Positions 1 to 6,705 of a stretch of DNA of 16,216 bases are shown here, piece by piece (position 1 is the first letter of the stretch; every line of letters starts with the position of its first letter). The DNA is from a bacterium (GTDB lineage: Bacteria; Fidelibacterota; Marinisomatia; Marinisomatales; JAHJCW01). The stretch lies in the NCBI GenBank assembly GCA_018812885.1, contig JAHJCW010000297.1, forward strand, positions 1 through 16,216, given 5' to 3'. A program made the position numbers and the translations under genes. The notes below the pieces were generated by a model. The model ran no database searches. It saw only the letters and a program-made list of their open reading frames with translations, and had not been told where the DNA came from.

Positions 1-1
1 A

Positions 2-271
2 ACCATGGTTAAGATGGGGAAAGTTTATGGAAATTTGATGGTTGATCTTAAAGTAGTGAATGAAAAATTACGTGACCGTGGAACAAGAATAATAGAAAAA
101 TTAACTAATCTTAATTACAAAGAAGCAGGTAAGGTTTTGAAAAATTCCGGAGGATCAGTGAAAACTGCTCTTATTATGGTAAATAAATCTTGTTCCAAAA
201 CAGAGGCAGAAAAATTAATTTATAAATTTGAAGGAAATTTGAGACAAATAATTGGTGATATTTCAATCTAA
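2..271 (+). CDS. murQ: N-acetylmuramic acid 6-phosphate etherase, C-terminal part (window-truncated)
   Basis: This is the last part of MurQ, a cytoplasmic lyase of peptidoglycan recycling that removes the lactyl ether from MurNAc-6-phosphate to give GlcNAc-6-phosphate and lactate. The frame is open to the left edge of the window, so the catalytic SIS domain lies upstream and only about 89 residues are visible. The segment MVKMGKVYGNLMVDL followed by NEKLRDR is the conserved C-terminal signature of the family. After it comes a small helical tail of the type AGKVLKNSGGSVKTALIMV. The ATG near base 5 is an internal methionine, not a start. The next gene begins about 75 bases after the TAA with no terminator between, so the two are probably co-transcribed. 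Assignment is by motif recognition and I consider it secure. Confidence 0.88.
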   Translation, partial: TMVKMGKVYGNLMVDLKVVNEKLRDRGTRIIEKLTNLNYKEAGKVLKNSGGSVKTALIMVNKSCSKTEAEKLIYKFEGNLRQIIGDISI

Positions 272-346
272 TTAATAGAATCATTAATTCGATAAATCAG
301 CGAAATACGTTAATTTAAACGATATAAATAATTGGATATAGATGGA

Positions 347-1717
347 ATGAAATTAAATAAATATATTTTTCGAGAATACGATGTACGAGGAGAAGTAAAA
401 AAAGATTTTCCTTCTGCTGTCGTGGAAATGTTAGGAAGAGGATATGGAACTTACGCATCAAAACTTGGTGCTAAAAAGGTAGCTTTGAGTGGTGATGTAA
501 GATTAACTACTCCCGAATTGAAAAAAAGTTTTAAGAAAGGACTATTATCAACAGGTCTTGATGTAGTAGATATTGGGATATTACCGACACCGGTTAATTA
601 TTATAGTATGTTTAAATTAGACATAGATGGAGCAGTTCAGATAACCGGAAGTCACAATCCGCCGGAATTTAACGGATTCAAATTATCACTTTTTAAAAAA
701 GCTGTATATGGCGAAGCTATCCAAGAAATTCGTAAGATAATTGTAAATCAAGACTTTATTGAAGGAGAAGGAAATTCTTCCGAATATGATATTTTACCGG
801 ATTACAAATCCATGATCCTTAAAAAAATTATGATTGAGAAACCGATGAAAGTTGTCATGGATTGTGGTAATGCTACAGCTTGCGTAAATGCTCCGGAAAT
901 TTTCAATTTATTAGGTATTGAATTAAAGGAATTGTATTGTGATGTTGATGGAAATTTTCCAAATCATCATCCTGATCCAACTGTGAAAGAAAACTTAGCT
1001 GAGCTAATTAGATTAATGAAAACCGGTAAATATGATGCAGGAATCGCTTTTGATGGCGACGCTGATCGTATTGGAGTGGTTGATGAAACCGGTGAAATAA
1101 TTTGGGCAGATCAATTAATGGCATTATTTTTACCGGAAATCGTTGAACAAGGAGATGAAATTCTTTTTGATGTAAAGTGTTCGCAAGCTTTAGAGGAAAT
1201 GATAATTAAATATGGTGGTACACCGGTAATGTGGAAAACGGGGCATTCACTTATTAAACAAAGAATGGCTGAACTGAACTGCAAATTCGGCGGTGAAATG
1301 AGCGGTCATATTTTCTTTGCAGATGATTTCTTTGGATTCGATGATGCCTTATATGTTGCTGCTCGTTTAGTGCAATTATTATCAAGAACTGAAAAAACAT
1401 TATCAGAATTAAAAGCAGTATTGCCGAAGTATTATTCTACGCCGGAAATGCGTATGGCTTGCGAATCTGACGAAGAGAAATTTCGCATCGCGAAGGAAGC
1501 AGAAGGATATTTTATTGCTAATTATAAATGCACGACCGTTGATGGAGTACGGATAAAATTTGGTGATGGTTGGGGCTTAGTACGTTCATCGAATACGCAA
1601 CCCGTAATTGTTTGCCGATTTGAAGCTAATACACAAAAACGCATGGAAGAAATCAAGGACTTAGTATTATCTAAATTGTTAACGATTGGAAAACTGGAGA
1701 TCGAAGTTGGTCACTGA
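347..1717 (+). CDS. Phosphomannomutase/phosphoglucomutase (alpha-D-phosphohexomutase family)
   Basis: A cytoplasmic alpha-D-phosphohexomutase that interconverts hexose 6-phosphate and hexose 1-phosphate through a phosphoserine intermediate, supplying mannose-1-P or glucose-1-P for sugar nucleotides. The 456-residue protein has the four family signatures in order: the catalytic serine loop ITGSHNPPEFNG (Ser about 102), the metal-binding DGDADR (236-241), the sugar-specificity loop GGEMSGH (about 315-321) and the phosphate-binding RSSNTQP (413-419). The N-terminal FREYDVRG is typical of the PMM/PGM subgroup. I chose ATG 347 because the protein then begins MKLNKYIFREYDVRG. A TTG at 332 would add five residues and has no ribosome binding site. 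Its 3' end overlaps the next gene by 11 bases. Substrate preference (mannose or glucose) cannot be read from the sequence. manB or pgm would be the usual symbols. Confidence 0.9.
   Translation: MKLNKYIFREYDVRGEVKKDFPSAVVEMLGRGYGTYASKLGAKKVALSGDVRLTTPELKKSFKKGLLSTGLDVVDIGILPTPVNYYSMFKLDIDGAVQITGSHNPPEFNGFKLSLFKKAVYGEAIQEIRKIIVNQDFIEGEGNSSEYDILPDYKSMILKKIMIEKPMKVVMDCGNATACVNAPEIFNLLGIELKELYCDVDGNFPNHHPDPTVKENLAELIRLMKTGKYDAGIAFDGDADRIGVVDETGEIIWADQLMALFLPEIVEQGDEILFDVKCSQALEEMIIKYGGTPVMWKTGHSLIKQRMAELNCKFGGEMSGHIFFADDFFGFDDALYVAARLVQLLSRTEKTLSELKAVLPKYYSTPEMRMACESDEEKFRIAKEAEGYFIANYKCTTVDGVRIKFGDGWGLVRSSNTQPVIVCRFEANTQKRMEEIKDLVLSKLLTIGKLEIEVGH
1696..1709 (+). promoter_or_regulatory. Shine-Dalgarno plus TTG start deciding the polyprenyl synthase start
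   Basis: GGAG at 1696-1699 lies seven bases before a TTG at 1707, inside the 3' end of the mutase gene. This spacing favours TTG 1707 over the in-frame TTG at 1686, which has no comparable site. The arrangement suggests translational coupling across the 11-base overlap. Confidence 0.6.
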
Positions 1718-2681
1718 TTCATTTTTAAATCACATCGAACAACTCCGTTTTGAAATCAATGAAAAACTTCAAAGTTTTCCATTAGATTCTGAACCAAAGT
1801 ATATCTATGATCCAATAAAGTATATAATGGATGGTAAAGGAAAACGTCTTCGTCCAATTCTCGTTAATCTTGTTGGCACTGTTTACGGAGCGAGTAAAGA
1901 GGACCTATTAAATGCCGGATTAGCAGTTGAGTTGTTGCACAATTTCACTTTAGTACATGATGATATAATGGATCAAGATAATCTTCGGCACGGAAAGGCG
2001 ACAGTACATAAAAAATGGGATGAATCAACGGCAATACTTGCCGGAGACGGGATTTATGCAATTGCACAAATATTGATTACGAAGGTTAAAACAAATCCTT
2101 TAAAAGCTGTTGAAGCTTTTAACAAAGCAACATTGTATGTCTGCGAAGGACAAGCATATGATAAAGAATTTGAACATAATCACGGAATAGTATTAGATCA
2201 ATATTTGACTATGATAAAAAAGAAAACGGGTTGGATGATTGGATTTAGTGCTGAATTGGGAGGCATCCTAGGAGATCAACCGGCTTCAGTAATAAATGAA
2301 TTACAATCATACGGATTAAATTTAGGAATAGCATTTCAAATCCAAGATGATATATTAGAAATATTTAGTGATGCTAAGTCGATGGGTAAAAGTTTAGGAA
2401 GTGACTTGATCGCCGGAAAACAAACTATTTTAACAGTATTGGCACGTCAAAATGATGAAATAGGGTGGAAGCAAATATGGGATGAAACAAAAAATAGGGA
2501 TATTCAAGTAACAATAGAAAAATTGCGTGAGTACTTTGATGAGAACGGAATTTTGAAATCAGCAAAAAATATGGCAAAAAAATATACAGAGGCCGCTAAA
2601 AATAATTTACAAATAATACCAAAAGAAAAAAGAGCGCAATTAGAACAATTAACTGAATTTGTATGGAAAAGGAAAAAGTAA
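1707..2681 (+). CDS. Polyprenyl (farnesyl/geranylgeranyl-type) diphosphate synthase
   Basis: A trans-prenyltransferase that condenses isopentenyl diphosphate with allylic diphosphates to make linear prenyl diphosphates for quinones, lipid carriers or isoprenoids. The 324-residue protein shows the substrate-binding KGKRLRP (about 44-50), the first aspartate-rich motif DDIMD (85-89) followed by LRHGK, the GQ in CEGQAYD, and the second motif as QDDILE (DDILE 214-218), where the last position is Glu instead of Asp. The first motif lacks the two-residue insertion of typical bacterial FPP synthases and has Phe five residues before it, a pattern known to limit chain length to about C15-C20. That length call is inference. 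Start TTG 1707 is chosen for its GGAG site. The stop overlaps the next start in a TAATG junction. The family is certain; the product length is not. Confidence 0.88.
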   Translation: MVTDSFLNHIEQLRFEINEKLQSFPLDSEPKYIYDPIKYIMDGKGKRLRPILVNLVGTVYGASKEDLLNAGLAVELLHNFTLVHDDIMDQDNLRHGKATVHKKWDESTAILAGDGIYAIAQILITKVKTNPLKAVEAFNKATLYVCEGQAYDKEFEHNHGIVLDQYLTMIKKKTGWMIGFSAELGGILGDQPASVINELQSYGLNLGIAFQIQDDILEIFSDAKSMGKSLGSDLIAGKQTILTVLARQNDEIGWKQIWDETKNRDIQVTIEKLREYFDENGILKSAKNMAKKYTEAAKNNLQIIPKEKRAQLEQLTEFVWKRKK

Positions 2682-2683
2682 TG
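2667..2683 (+). promoter_or_regulatory. Shine-Dalgarno and TAATG stop-start junction for the PGI/PMI gene
   Basis: AAAAGGA at 2667-2673 lies seven bases before ATG 2681, and that ATG shares its first base with the upstream TAA (2679-2681). This selects ATG 2681 over the in-frame ATG at 2663, which would add six residues and lacks a site. The junction is typical of translational coupling. Confidence 0.6.
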
Positions 2684-3724
2684 TATAAATCACAAATTGA
2701 TCCACAAGATATGTTCGGAGCTATTTATCGTTTTGCGGATCAAATTCAAAAAGCCATTGGAATTGGTGAACAAATTAATTTGAAAAATGATTATTCCGCA
2801 TGTAAAAATATAATTGTAGCAGGAATGGGTGGTTCCGCTATCGGCGGCGATGTAGTTAAGACATTAGTTCATCATGAATTAAAGATACCTTTTTATGTAA
2901 ATCGAAATTATACACTTCCAAAGTGGGCGGATGAAAAAACCCTAATAATTTGTTCTTCCTACTCTGGAAATACAGAAGAATCATTGAGCGCCTATGAAGA
3001 TGCATTGAAAAAAGGAACAATGATTTGTGGTATTTCTACAGGTGGTCAATTATCAGAAAGAATTCAAGCTAAAGGATTTGATCTAATTACAATCCCGGGG
3101 GGACTTCAGCCGCGGGCAGCATTAGCTTACTCTTTTGTTCCTATGTTGTATTTACTTATAAATATTAAACTCATATCTAATTCGCTAATTGATAATCTTT
3201 CAAGATCAATAGCTTCTTTAGAAAAGAAACGAGATACTTATTCAATCGGAGATACAACAAATCCGATATTTAAAATGGCAAAAGAAATTTACGGAATGAT
3301 ACCTATTATTTATGGAATTACCGACACAACCGCTGTAGTCGCCTTGCGGTGGAAGGGGCAATTATGTGAGAATTCTAAAATGCTTGCTTATCATAATGAA
3401 ATACCGGAATTAAATCATAATGAAATAGTTGGCTGGGGGAATAATCCCGATTTGTTGTCTGAGCTATCGGTGATTTGGCTAAGAGATAAAAATGACAATG
3501 AACGACTTCGAGCTAGGCAAGATATCACAAAAACATTATTAAATGATATTGATATTATGCAGCATGAAGTATCTGCCGAAGGTGCTAATAGTGTAGAAAG
3601 ATTACTTGATTTAATAAATTATGGTGACTGGTTAAGCTATTGGTGTGCTATTCTGCATAATACAGACCCATCTCCGGTTGAAAAAATAAACAAATTGAAA
3701 AAAACCTTAGAAGAGTTGGAATAA
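2681..3724 (+). CDS. Bifunctional phosphoglucose/phosphomannose isomerase
   Basis: A cytoplasmic SIS-domain isomerase that interconverts fructose 6-phosphate with glucose 6-phosphate and with mannose 6-phosphate, linking glycolysis to the mutase encoded two genes upstream. The roughly 347-residue protein has the glycine-rich GMGGSAIGGD (48-57), the sugar-phosphate-binding SSYSGNTEE (92-100), PGGLQPRAALAYS (from about 139) and the C-terminal ENSK...ELNHNEIVGW segment. Glu 230 and His 246 are 16 residues apart, as are the catalytic Glu and His of the archaeal PGI/PMI enzymes. It is shorter than, and distinct from, the classical bacterial Pgi. No other hexose-phosphate isomerase is visible nearby. 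The gene ends four bases from the convergent rnc gene, and its transcript probably ends at the hairpin at 3767-3794. Confidence 0.9.
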   Translation: MYKSQIDPQDMFGAIYRFADQIQKAIGIGEQINLKNDYSACKNIIVAGMGGSAIGGDVVKTLVHHELKIPFYVNRNYTLPKWADEKTLIICSSYSGNTEESLSAYEDALKKGTMICGISTGGQLSERIQAKGFDLITIPGGLQPRAALAYSFVPMLYLLINIKLISNSLIDNLSRSIASLEKKRDTYSIGDTTNPIFKMAKEIYGMIPIIYGITDTTAVVALRWKGQLCENSKMLAYHNEIPELNHNEIVGWGNNPDLLSELSVIWLRDKNDNERLRARQDITKTLLNDIDIMQHEVSAEGANSVERLLDLINYGDWLSYWCAILHNTDPSPVEKINKLKKTLEELE

Positions 3725-3728
3725 TTTC

Positions 3729-4439
3729 TTAACTGTCTATTCCATTGAGAATTGACAGAGCATTGGAAGCCGCAGTTTGCTCTGCGGCTTTTTTATTTGA
3801 TTCGATTGCTGTTGGAAAAATCCGATTACCTATTTGAACATAAATCTCATATACTTTATCATGATCAGGACCGGATATATTTGTCGTATGAAACACAGGA
3901 CTTTCAAGTGAAATTGAGTGGCAATATTCAATTAATTTACCCTTATAATTAGTTGCTTTCCATGCTTCATCGCGATGAGACCAAATTAATCTCCTGACTA
4001 AATTACTACATGGTTCCAAACCTCCGTCCAAATATACGGCACCAATAAGGGCTTCAACCAAATTTGCATTTTGTCTTGTAGCAACTTTATTTTGTTTAAT
4101 ATCAATTCCTTGATCAATACGGAGATAATTTAATAACCCGAGCAACTCACCTACTATAGCTAAAAAGCTTCTTTGTACAATTGCTGCTCTTTTCTTAGTT
4201 AATAACCCCTCATCTCCCGCAGGAAATTCAGCCATAAGAAGTTTGCTTATAATAATATCAAGTACTGCATCCCCAAGGAACTCTAAGCGTTCGTAATTCT
4301 TTTTTGGCTCAGAATTTAGCGATCTGTGCGTAAAAGCTTGATGAAAGATATTTATATCATTGAATCGATATTGAATTAATTTTTCAAGTATCGAAAAATC
4401 ATTTTTGATACGAAAAAGCTTATGGAAAAACTTAAAGAT
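3729..4439 (-). CDS. rnc: Ribonuclease III with a non-AUG start
   Basis: A double-strand-specific endoribonuclease that processes rRNA precursors and structured mRNAs. From the proposed start the protein is 236 residues. The RNase III signature NYERLEFLGDAVLD spans about 48-61 (Glu50, Glu53, Asp57). VEALIGAVYLDGG contains the second catalytic Glu (about 129). A dsRNA-binding domain runs from about 164 to the end, with SGPDHDK and KKAAEQTAA. Asn126 stands where E. coli has Asp114. The open frame runs back to a TAA at 4454-4452 and holds no ATG, GTG or TTG before the catalytic motif; the first in-frame ATG (4235) would delete that motif. AGGA at 4449-4446 precedes ATT (4442) and ATC (4439), so one of these is the likely start; I list ATC on spacing. 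The SD overlaps the fabF stop, and the gene is last in the fatty-acid operon. Confidence 0.88.
   Translation of the reverse strand: MFKFFHKLFRIKNDFSILEKLIQYRFNDINIFHQAFTHRSLNSEPKKNYERLEFLGDAVLDIIISKLLMAEFPAGDEGLLTKKRAAIVQRSFLAIVGELLGLLNYLRIDQGIDIKQNKVATRQNANLVEALIGAVYLDGGLEPCSNLVRRLIWSHRDEAWKATNYKGKLIEYCHSISLESPVFHTTNISGPDHDKVYEIYVQIGNRIFPTAIESNKKAAEQTAASNALSILNGIDS
3767..3794 (+). terminator. Intrinsic terminator of the plus-strand sugar-phosphate operon, inside antisense rnc
   Basis: AAGCCGCAG (3767-3775) pairs perfectly with CTGCGGCTT (3782-3790) across the loop TTTGCT, and TTTTTT (3789-3794) follows. This is a textbook Rho-independent terminator for plus-strand transcription, about 43 bases after the PGI/PMI stop. 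On the minus strand the same bases are coding sequence for the KKAAEQTAA helix of RNase III. There the stem is not followed by a T run, so termination should act in one direction only. Confidence 0.85.
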
Positions 4440-4449
4440 AATATATCCT
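4437..4449 (-). promoter_or_regulatory. Ribosome binding site and ATT/ATC initiation region of rnc
   Basis: On the minus strand AGGA (4449-4446) overlaps the fabF TAG stop (4450-4448). It is followed by TAT, then ATT (4442-4440) and ATC (4439-4437). Spacing is three bases to ATT and six to ATC. No standard start codon exists in this frame between the upstream stop and the catalytic motif. Confidence 0.6.
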
Positions 4450-5698
4450 AATTATTATTAGTATATTTTTTAAATACCAAAACTCCGTTGTGACCGCCAA
4501 ATCCAAAGGAATTAGACATAGCGGAGTTTATCTCAAATGATTGAGCTTTATTAGGAATGTAATCCAAATCGCACTCAGGGTCCGGGGTTTGATAATTTAT
4601 TGTTGGCGGTGCAATTTGTTTCTGAATCGATTTAACAGATGCTATTGCTTCAACAGCACCGCTCGCACCAAGCAAATGACCGGTCATTGATTTCGTTGAA
4701 CTAACTTTCAGTTTATCAGCATAGTCTCCAAATACGGACCTGATTGCTTTTGATTCGTTTTTATCATTGTGCGGTGTAGATGTACCATGAGCATTTACAT
4801 AACTTATATCTTCCGGTTTTAGTCCGGCGTTTGCAATTGCCTTTTGCATTGCTTTGGCACCACCTGCGCCGCCTTCTGAAGGTTGAGTAACATGATAAGC
4901 ATCATCAGTTGCACCATAACCTGCTAATTCAGCCAATATGGGTGCATTACGAGCTAATGCGTGTCTTTCTGTCTCAATAACTAAGATTCCGCTTCCCTCG
5001 CTTAAAATGAATCCATCGCGATCTAAATCAAATGGTCTGCTTGCAGCTTGAGGATCATCATTGCGAGTTGATAAAGCTCGCATATTTGCGAAACCCGCAA
5101 TCGTTAATGGCAGCACACTTGCTTCTGAACCACCTGCTACTATTACATCGGCATCACCCGCTTGTATTAATCGCAAAGCGATACCGATAGCGTCAGTAGC
5201 AGAAGCACAAGCGGACACAATAGTTTGATTTGGTCCTTTAAAATTCCATCTAATTGCGATATGTCCGGCAGCAATATTGGCAATCATTTTTGGGACGAAG
5301 TGTGGGGACACGCGTTTTGGACCTCGGTCTTGTAATACATTTTGTTGCTCAACTAAAGTAGCAACTCCGCCAACTCCTGAACCAAGTATTACACCGATTT
5401 TATCTGGATCTAGCCAACTTGAATCTAATTTGGCATTTTTAACTGCTTCCTCAGCAGCAACTAGTGCAAAAATTGCAAAGCGATCAAGTTTTCTGACAGT
5501 TTTACGATCAATATGGTCTTCATAGTTGAAGTTTTTTACTTCACCAGCAATAGTAACTGAATGATCTGTGGTATCATAACTTTTAATATGATCAATGCCA
5601 CTCTTACCTGCGAGTAACGCTAACCAAAAAGTATCTACATTATTACCGTTGGGGGCAATTGCCCCCAAGCCGGTTACTACAACTTTGGGTTTTGACAT
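4448..5698 (-). CDS. fabF: 3-oxoacyl-[acyl-carrier-protein] synthase II
   Basis: The KAS II condensing enzyme of type II fatty-acid synthesis, which adds malonyl-ACP to a growing acyl-ACP in the elongation cycle. The 416-residue protein has the normal family length and a complete catalytic set: Cys164 in VSACASATDA, His304 in NAHGTSTPHND, Lys336 and His341 in KSMTGHLLGASGA, and the C-terminal NSFGFGGHN loop. The N-terminus VVVTGLGAIAPNG supports the ATG at 5698. It follows acpP by 12 bases and its stop merges with the rnc ribosome binding site. Codons 11-17 carry a perfect 20-bp palindrome that could fold in the mRNA just after the start. The call is secure. Confidence 0.96.
   Translation of the reverse strand: MSKPKVVVTGLGAIAPNGNNVDTFWLALLAGKSGIDHIKSYDTTDHSVTIAGEVKNFNYEDHIDRKTVRKLDRFAIFALVAAEEAVKNAKLDSSWLDPDKIGVILGSGVGGVATLVEQQNVLQDRGPKRVSPHFVPKMIANIAAGHIAIRWNFKGPNQTIVSACASATDAIGIALRLIQAGDADVIVAGGSEASVLPLTIAGFANMRALSTRNDDPQAASRPFDLDRDGFILSEGSGILVIETERHALARNAPILAELAGYGATDDAYHVTQPSEGGAGGAKAMQKAIANAGLKPEDISYVNAHGTSTPHNDKNESKAIRSVFGDYADKLKVSSTKSMTGHLLGASGAVEAIASVKSIQKQIAPPTINYQTPDPECDLDYIPNKAQSFEINSAMSNSFGFGGHNGVLVFKKYTNNN
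5649..5668. repeat. Perfect 20-bp palindrome within the start of fabF
   Basis: The 20 bases at 5649-5668 equal their own reverse complement, with arms TTGGGGGC around a central AATT. In the fabF mRNA they cover codons 11 to 17 (Leu-Gly-Ala-Ile-Ala-Pro-Asn) and could form an eight-pair GC-rich hairpin about 30 bases downstream of the start. Function is unknown. Confidence 0.75.
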
Positions 5699-5710
5699 AA
5701 ACCGCTAATG

Positions 5711-5944
5711 TTATTTTATTTTTTCTTCGATATAATCAATTACTGCTTTAACAGTTGTTAAAGTCTCGGCATCTTCGTCCGGAATTTCTAAATCAAATTC
5801 TTCTTCTAATGCCATTATTAACTCAACTGTATCAAGCGAGTCAGCGCCAAGATCATCAATGAATGATGCTTCAGGTGTTATCTGTGATTCTTCAACACCA
5901 AGTTTATCAATTATTGCTTGTTTAATTTTATCAGCTGTATTCAT
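5711..5944 (-). CDS. acpP: Acyl carrier protein
   Basis: The small acidic carrier that holds acyl chains on a phosphopantetheine arm for all Fab enzymes and for PlsX. At 77 residues it has normal length. It carries the DSL attachment motif in DDLGADSLDTVELIMALEEE (Ser36), and helix III region FDLEIPDEDAETL is typical. A GAGGA ribosome binding site lies five bases before the ATG at 5944 and is among the strongest in the operon, which fits the need for abundant ACP. It lies 14 bases after fabG and 12 before fabF, the common fabG-acpP-fabF order. Confidence 0.97.
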   Translation of the reverse strand: MNTADKIKQAIIDKLGVEESQITPEASFIDDLGADSLDTVELIMALEEEFDLEIPDEDAETLTTVKAVIDYIEEKIK

Positions 5945-5958
5945 TTTTTCCTCATTAT

Positions 5959-6705
5959 TTATGACATGACCATTCCACCATCCACGGTGAAAGTTTGTCC
6001 GGTTATGTACCCGGCTTCATCCGATGCTAAAAAACACACAGTTGCAGCAATATCTGTTGCTTTGCCAATACGACCCAACGGAATTTGCTCAACCAGAGTG
6101 TTCTTTATTTTTTCAGGCAACCGATTGGTCATGTCGGTTTCAATATATCCAGGAGCAATACAATTTGCTGTAATTCCCCTAGATGCTAATTCTTTGGCTG
6201 TTGCTTTTGTTAGACCGATCAAGCCGGCTTTGGAAGCAGCGTAATTTGCTTGTCCGGCATTTCCAATTAATCCAACCACTGATGAAATATTTATTATACG
6301 GCCACTACGTTGTTTCATCATTTGTCTGGTAACTGCTTTAGTTCCGTTAAATGCGCCCTTCAAATTTGTATCAATAACAACATCCCAATCATTTTCAGAC
6401 ATCCGCATTATTAAGTTGTCTTTTGTAACTCCTGCATTATTAATAAGTATATCAATTGAACCATATTTTTCAATAACAGATTTTACGATTTCTTGATATT
6501 GTTCTCCGTTAGTGATATCGCAAGCCATTGCGATAGCTGTAAAACCCTGCTCATTAATAGTATTTGCTATTTTTTCTACATCAGAAAGCGATCTGCTAAC
6601 GCAGACAACTTTAGCACCTGCTTTTGCAGTTTCCTCGGCAATAACTTTTCCGATACCGCGTGATGCACCACTTACTATAGCTACTTTGTTTTCTAAATTA
6701 AACAT
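5959..6705 (-). CDS. fabG: 3-oxoacyl-[acyl-carrier-protein] reductase
   Basis: An NADPH-dependent short-chain dehydrogenase that reduces 3-oxoacyl-ACP to 3-hydroxyacyl-ACP in each elongation round. The 248-residue protein shows the Rossmann motif SGASRGIG (about 12-19), NNAG (89-92), the catalytic Ser142 in ISSVVGLIGN, Tyr155 and Lys159 in YAASK, and a C-terminal ITGQTFTVDGG. The ATG at 6705 lies within the end of fabD (8-base overlap), suggesting coupled translation. The SDR family is broad, but position between fabD and acpP makes FabG the clear choice. Confidence 0.95.
   Translation of the reverse strand: MFNLENKVAIVSGASRGIGKVIAEETAKAGAKVVCVSRSLSDVEKIANTINEQGFTAIAMACDITNGEQYQEIVKSVIEKYGSIDILINNAGVTKDNLIMRMSENDWDVVIDTNLKGAFNGTKAVTRQMMKQRSGRIINISSVVGLIGNAGQANYAASKAGLIGLTKATAKELASRGITANCIAPGYIETDMTNRLPEKIKNTLVEQIPLGRIGKATDIAATVCFLASDEAGYITGQTFTVDGGMVMS

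Noticed and set aside
332..346. TTG start five codons before the chosen mutase ATG
   Set aside because: No ribosome binding site, and ATG 347 gives the usual family N-terminus.
272..346. Promoter in the murQ-mutase gap
   Set aside because: No TTG/TAnnTTTG pair at suitable spacing was found; read-through from murQ explains the layout.
1686..1706. TTG 1686 as the prenyl synthase start
   Set aside because: TTG 1707 has GGAG at ideal spacing while 1686 does not.
2663..2680. ATG 2663 as the PGI/PMI start
   Set aside because: ATG 2681 has AAAAGGA at seven bases and a TAATG junction with the upstream stop.
3690..3728. Possible terminator for the minus-strand rnc operon (T run at about 3705-3699 on that strand)
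   Set aside because: I found only a very weak stem before the T run, so I do not call it.
3729..4235. RNase III starting at the first in-frame ATG (4235)
   Set aside because: This would remove the catalytic NYERLEFLGDAVLD motif, which is encoded in the same open frame upstream.
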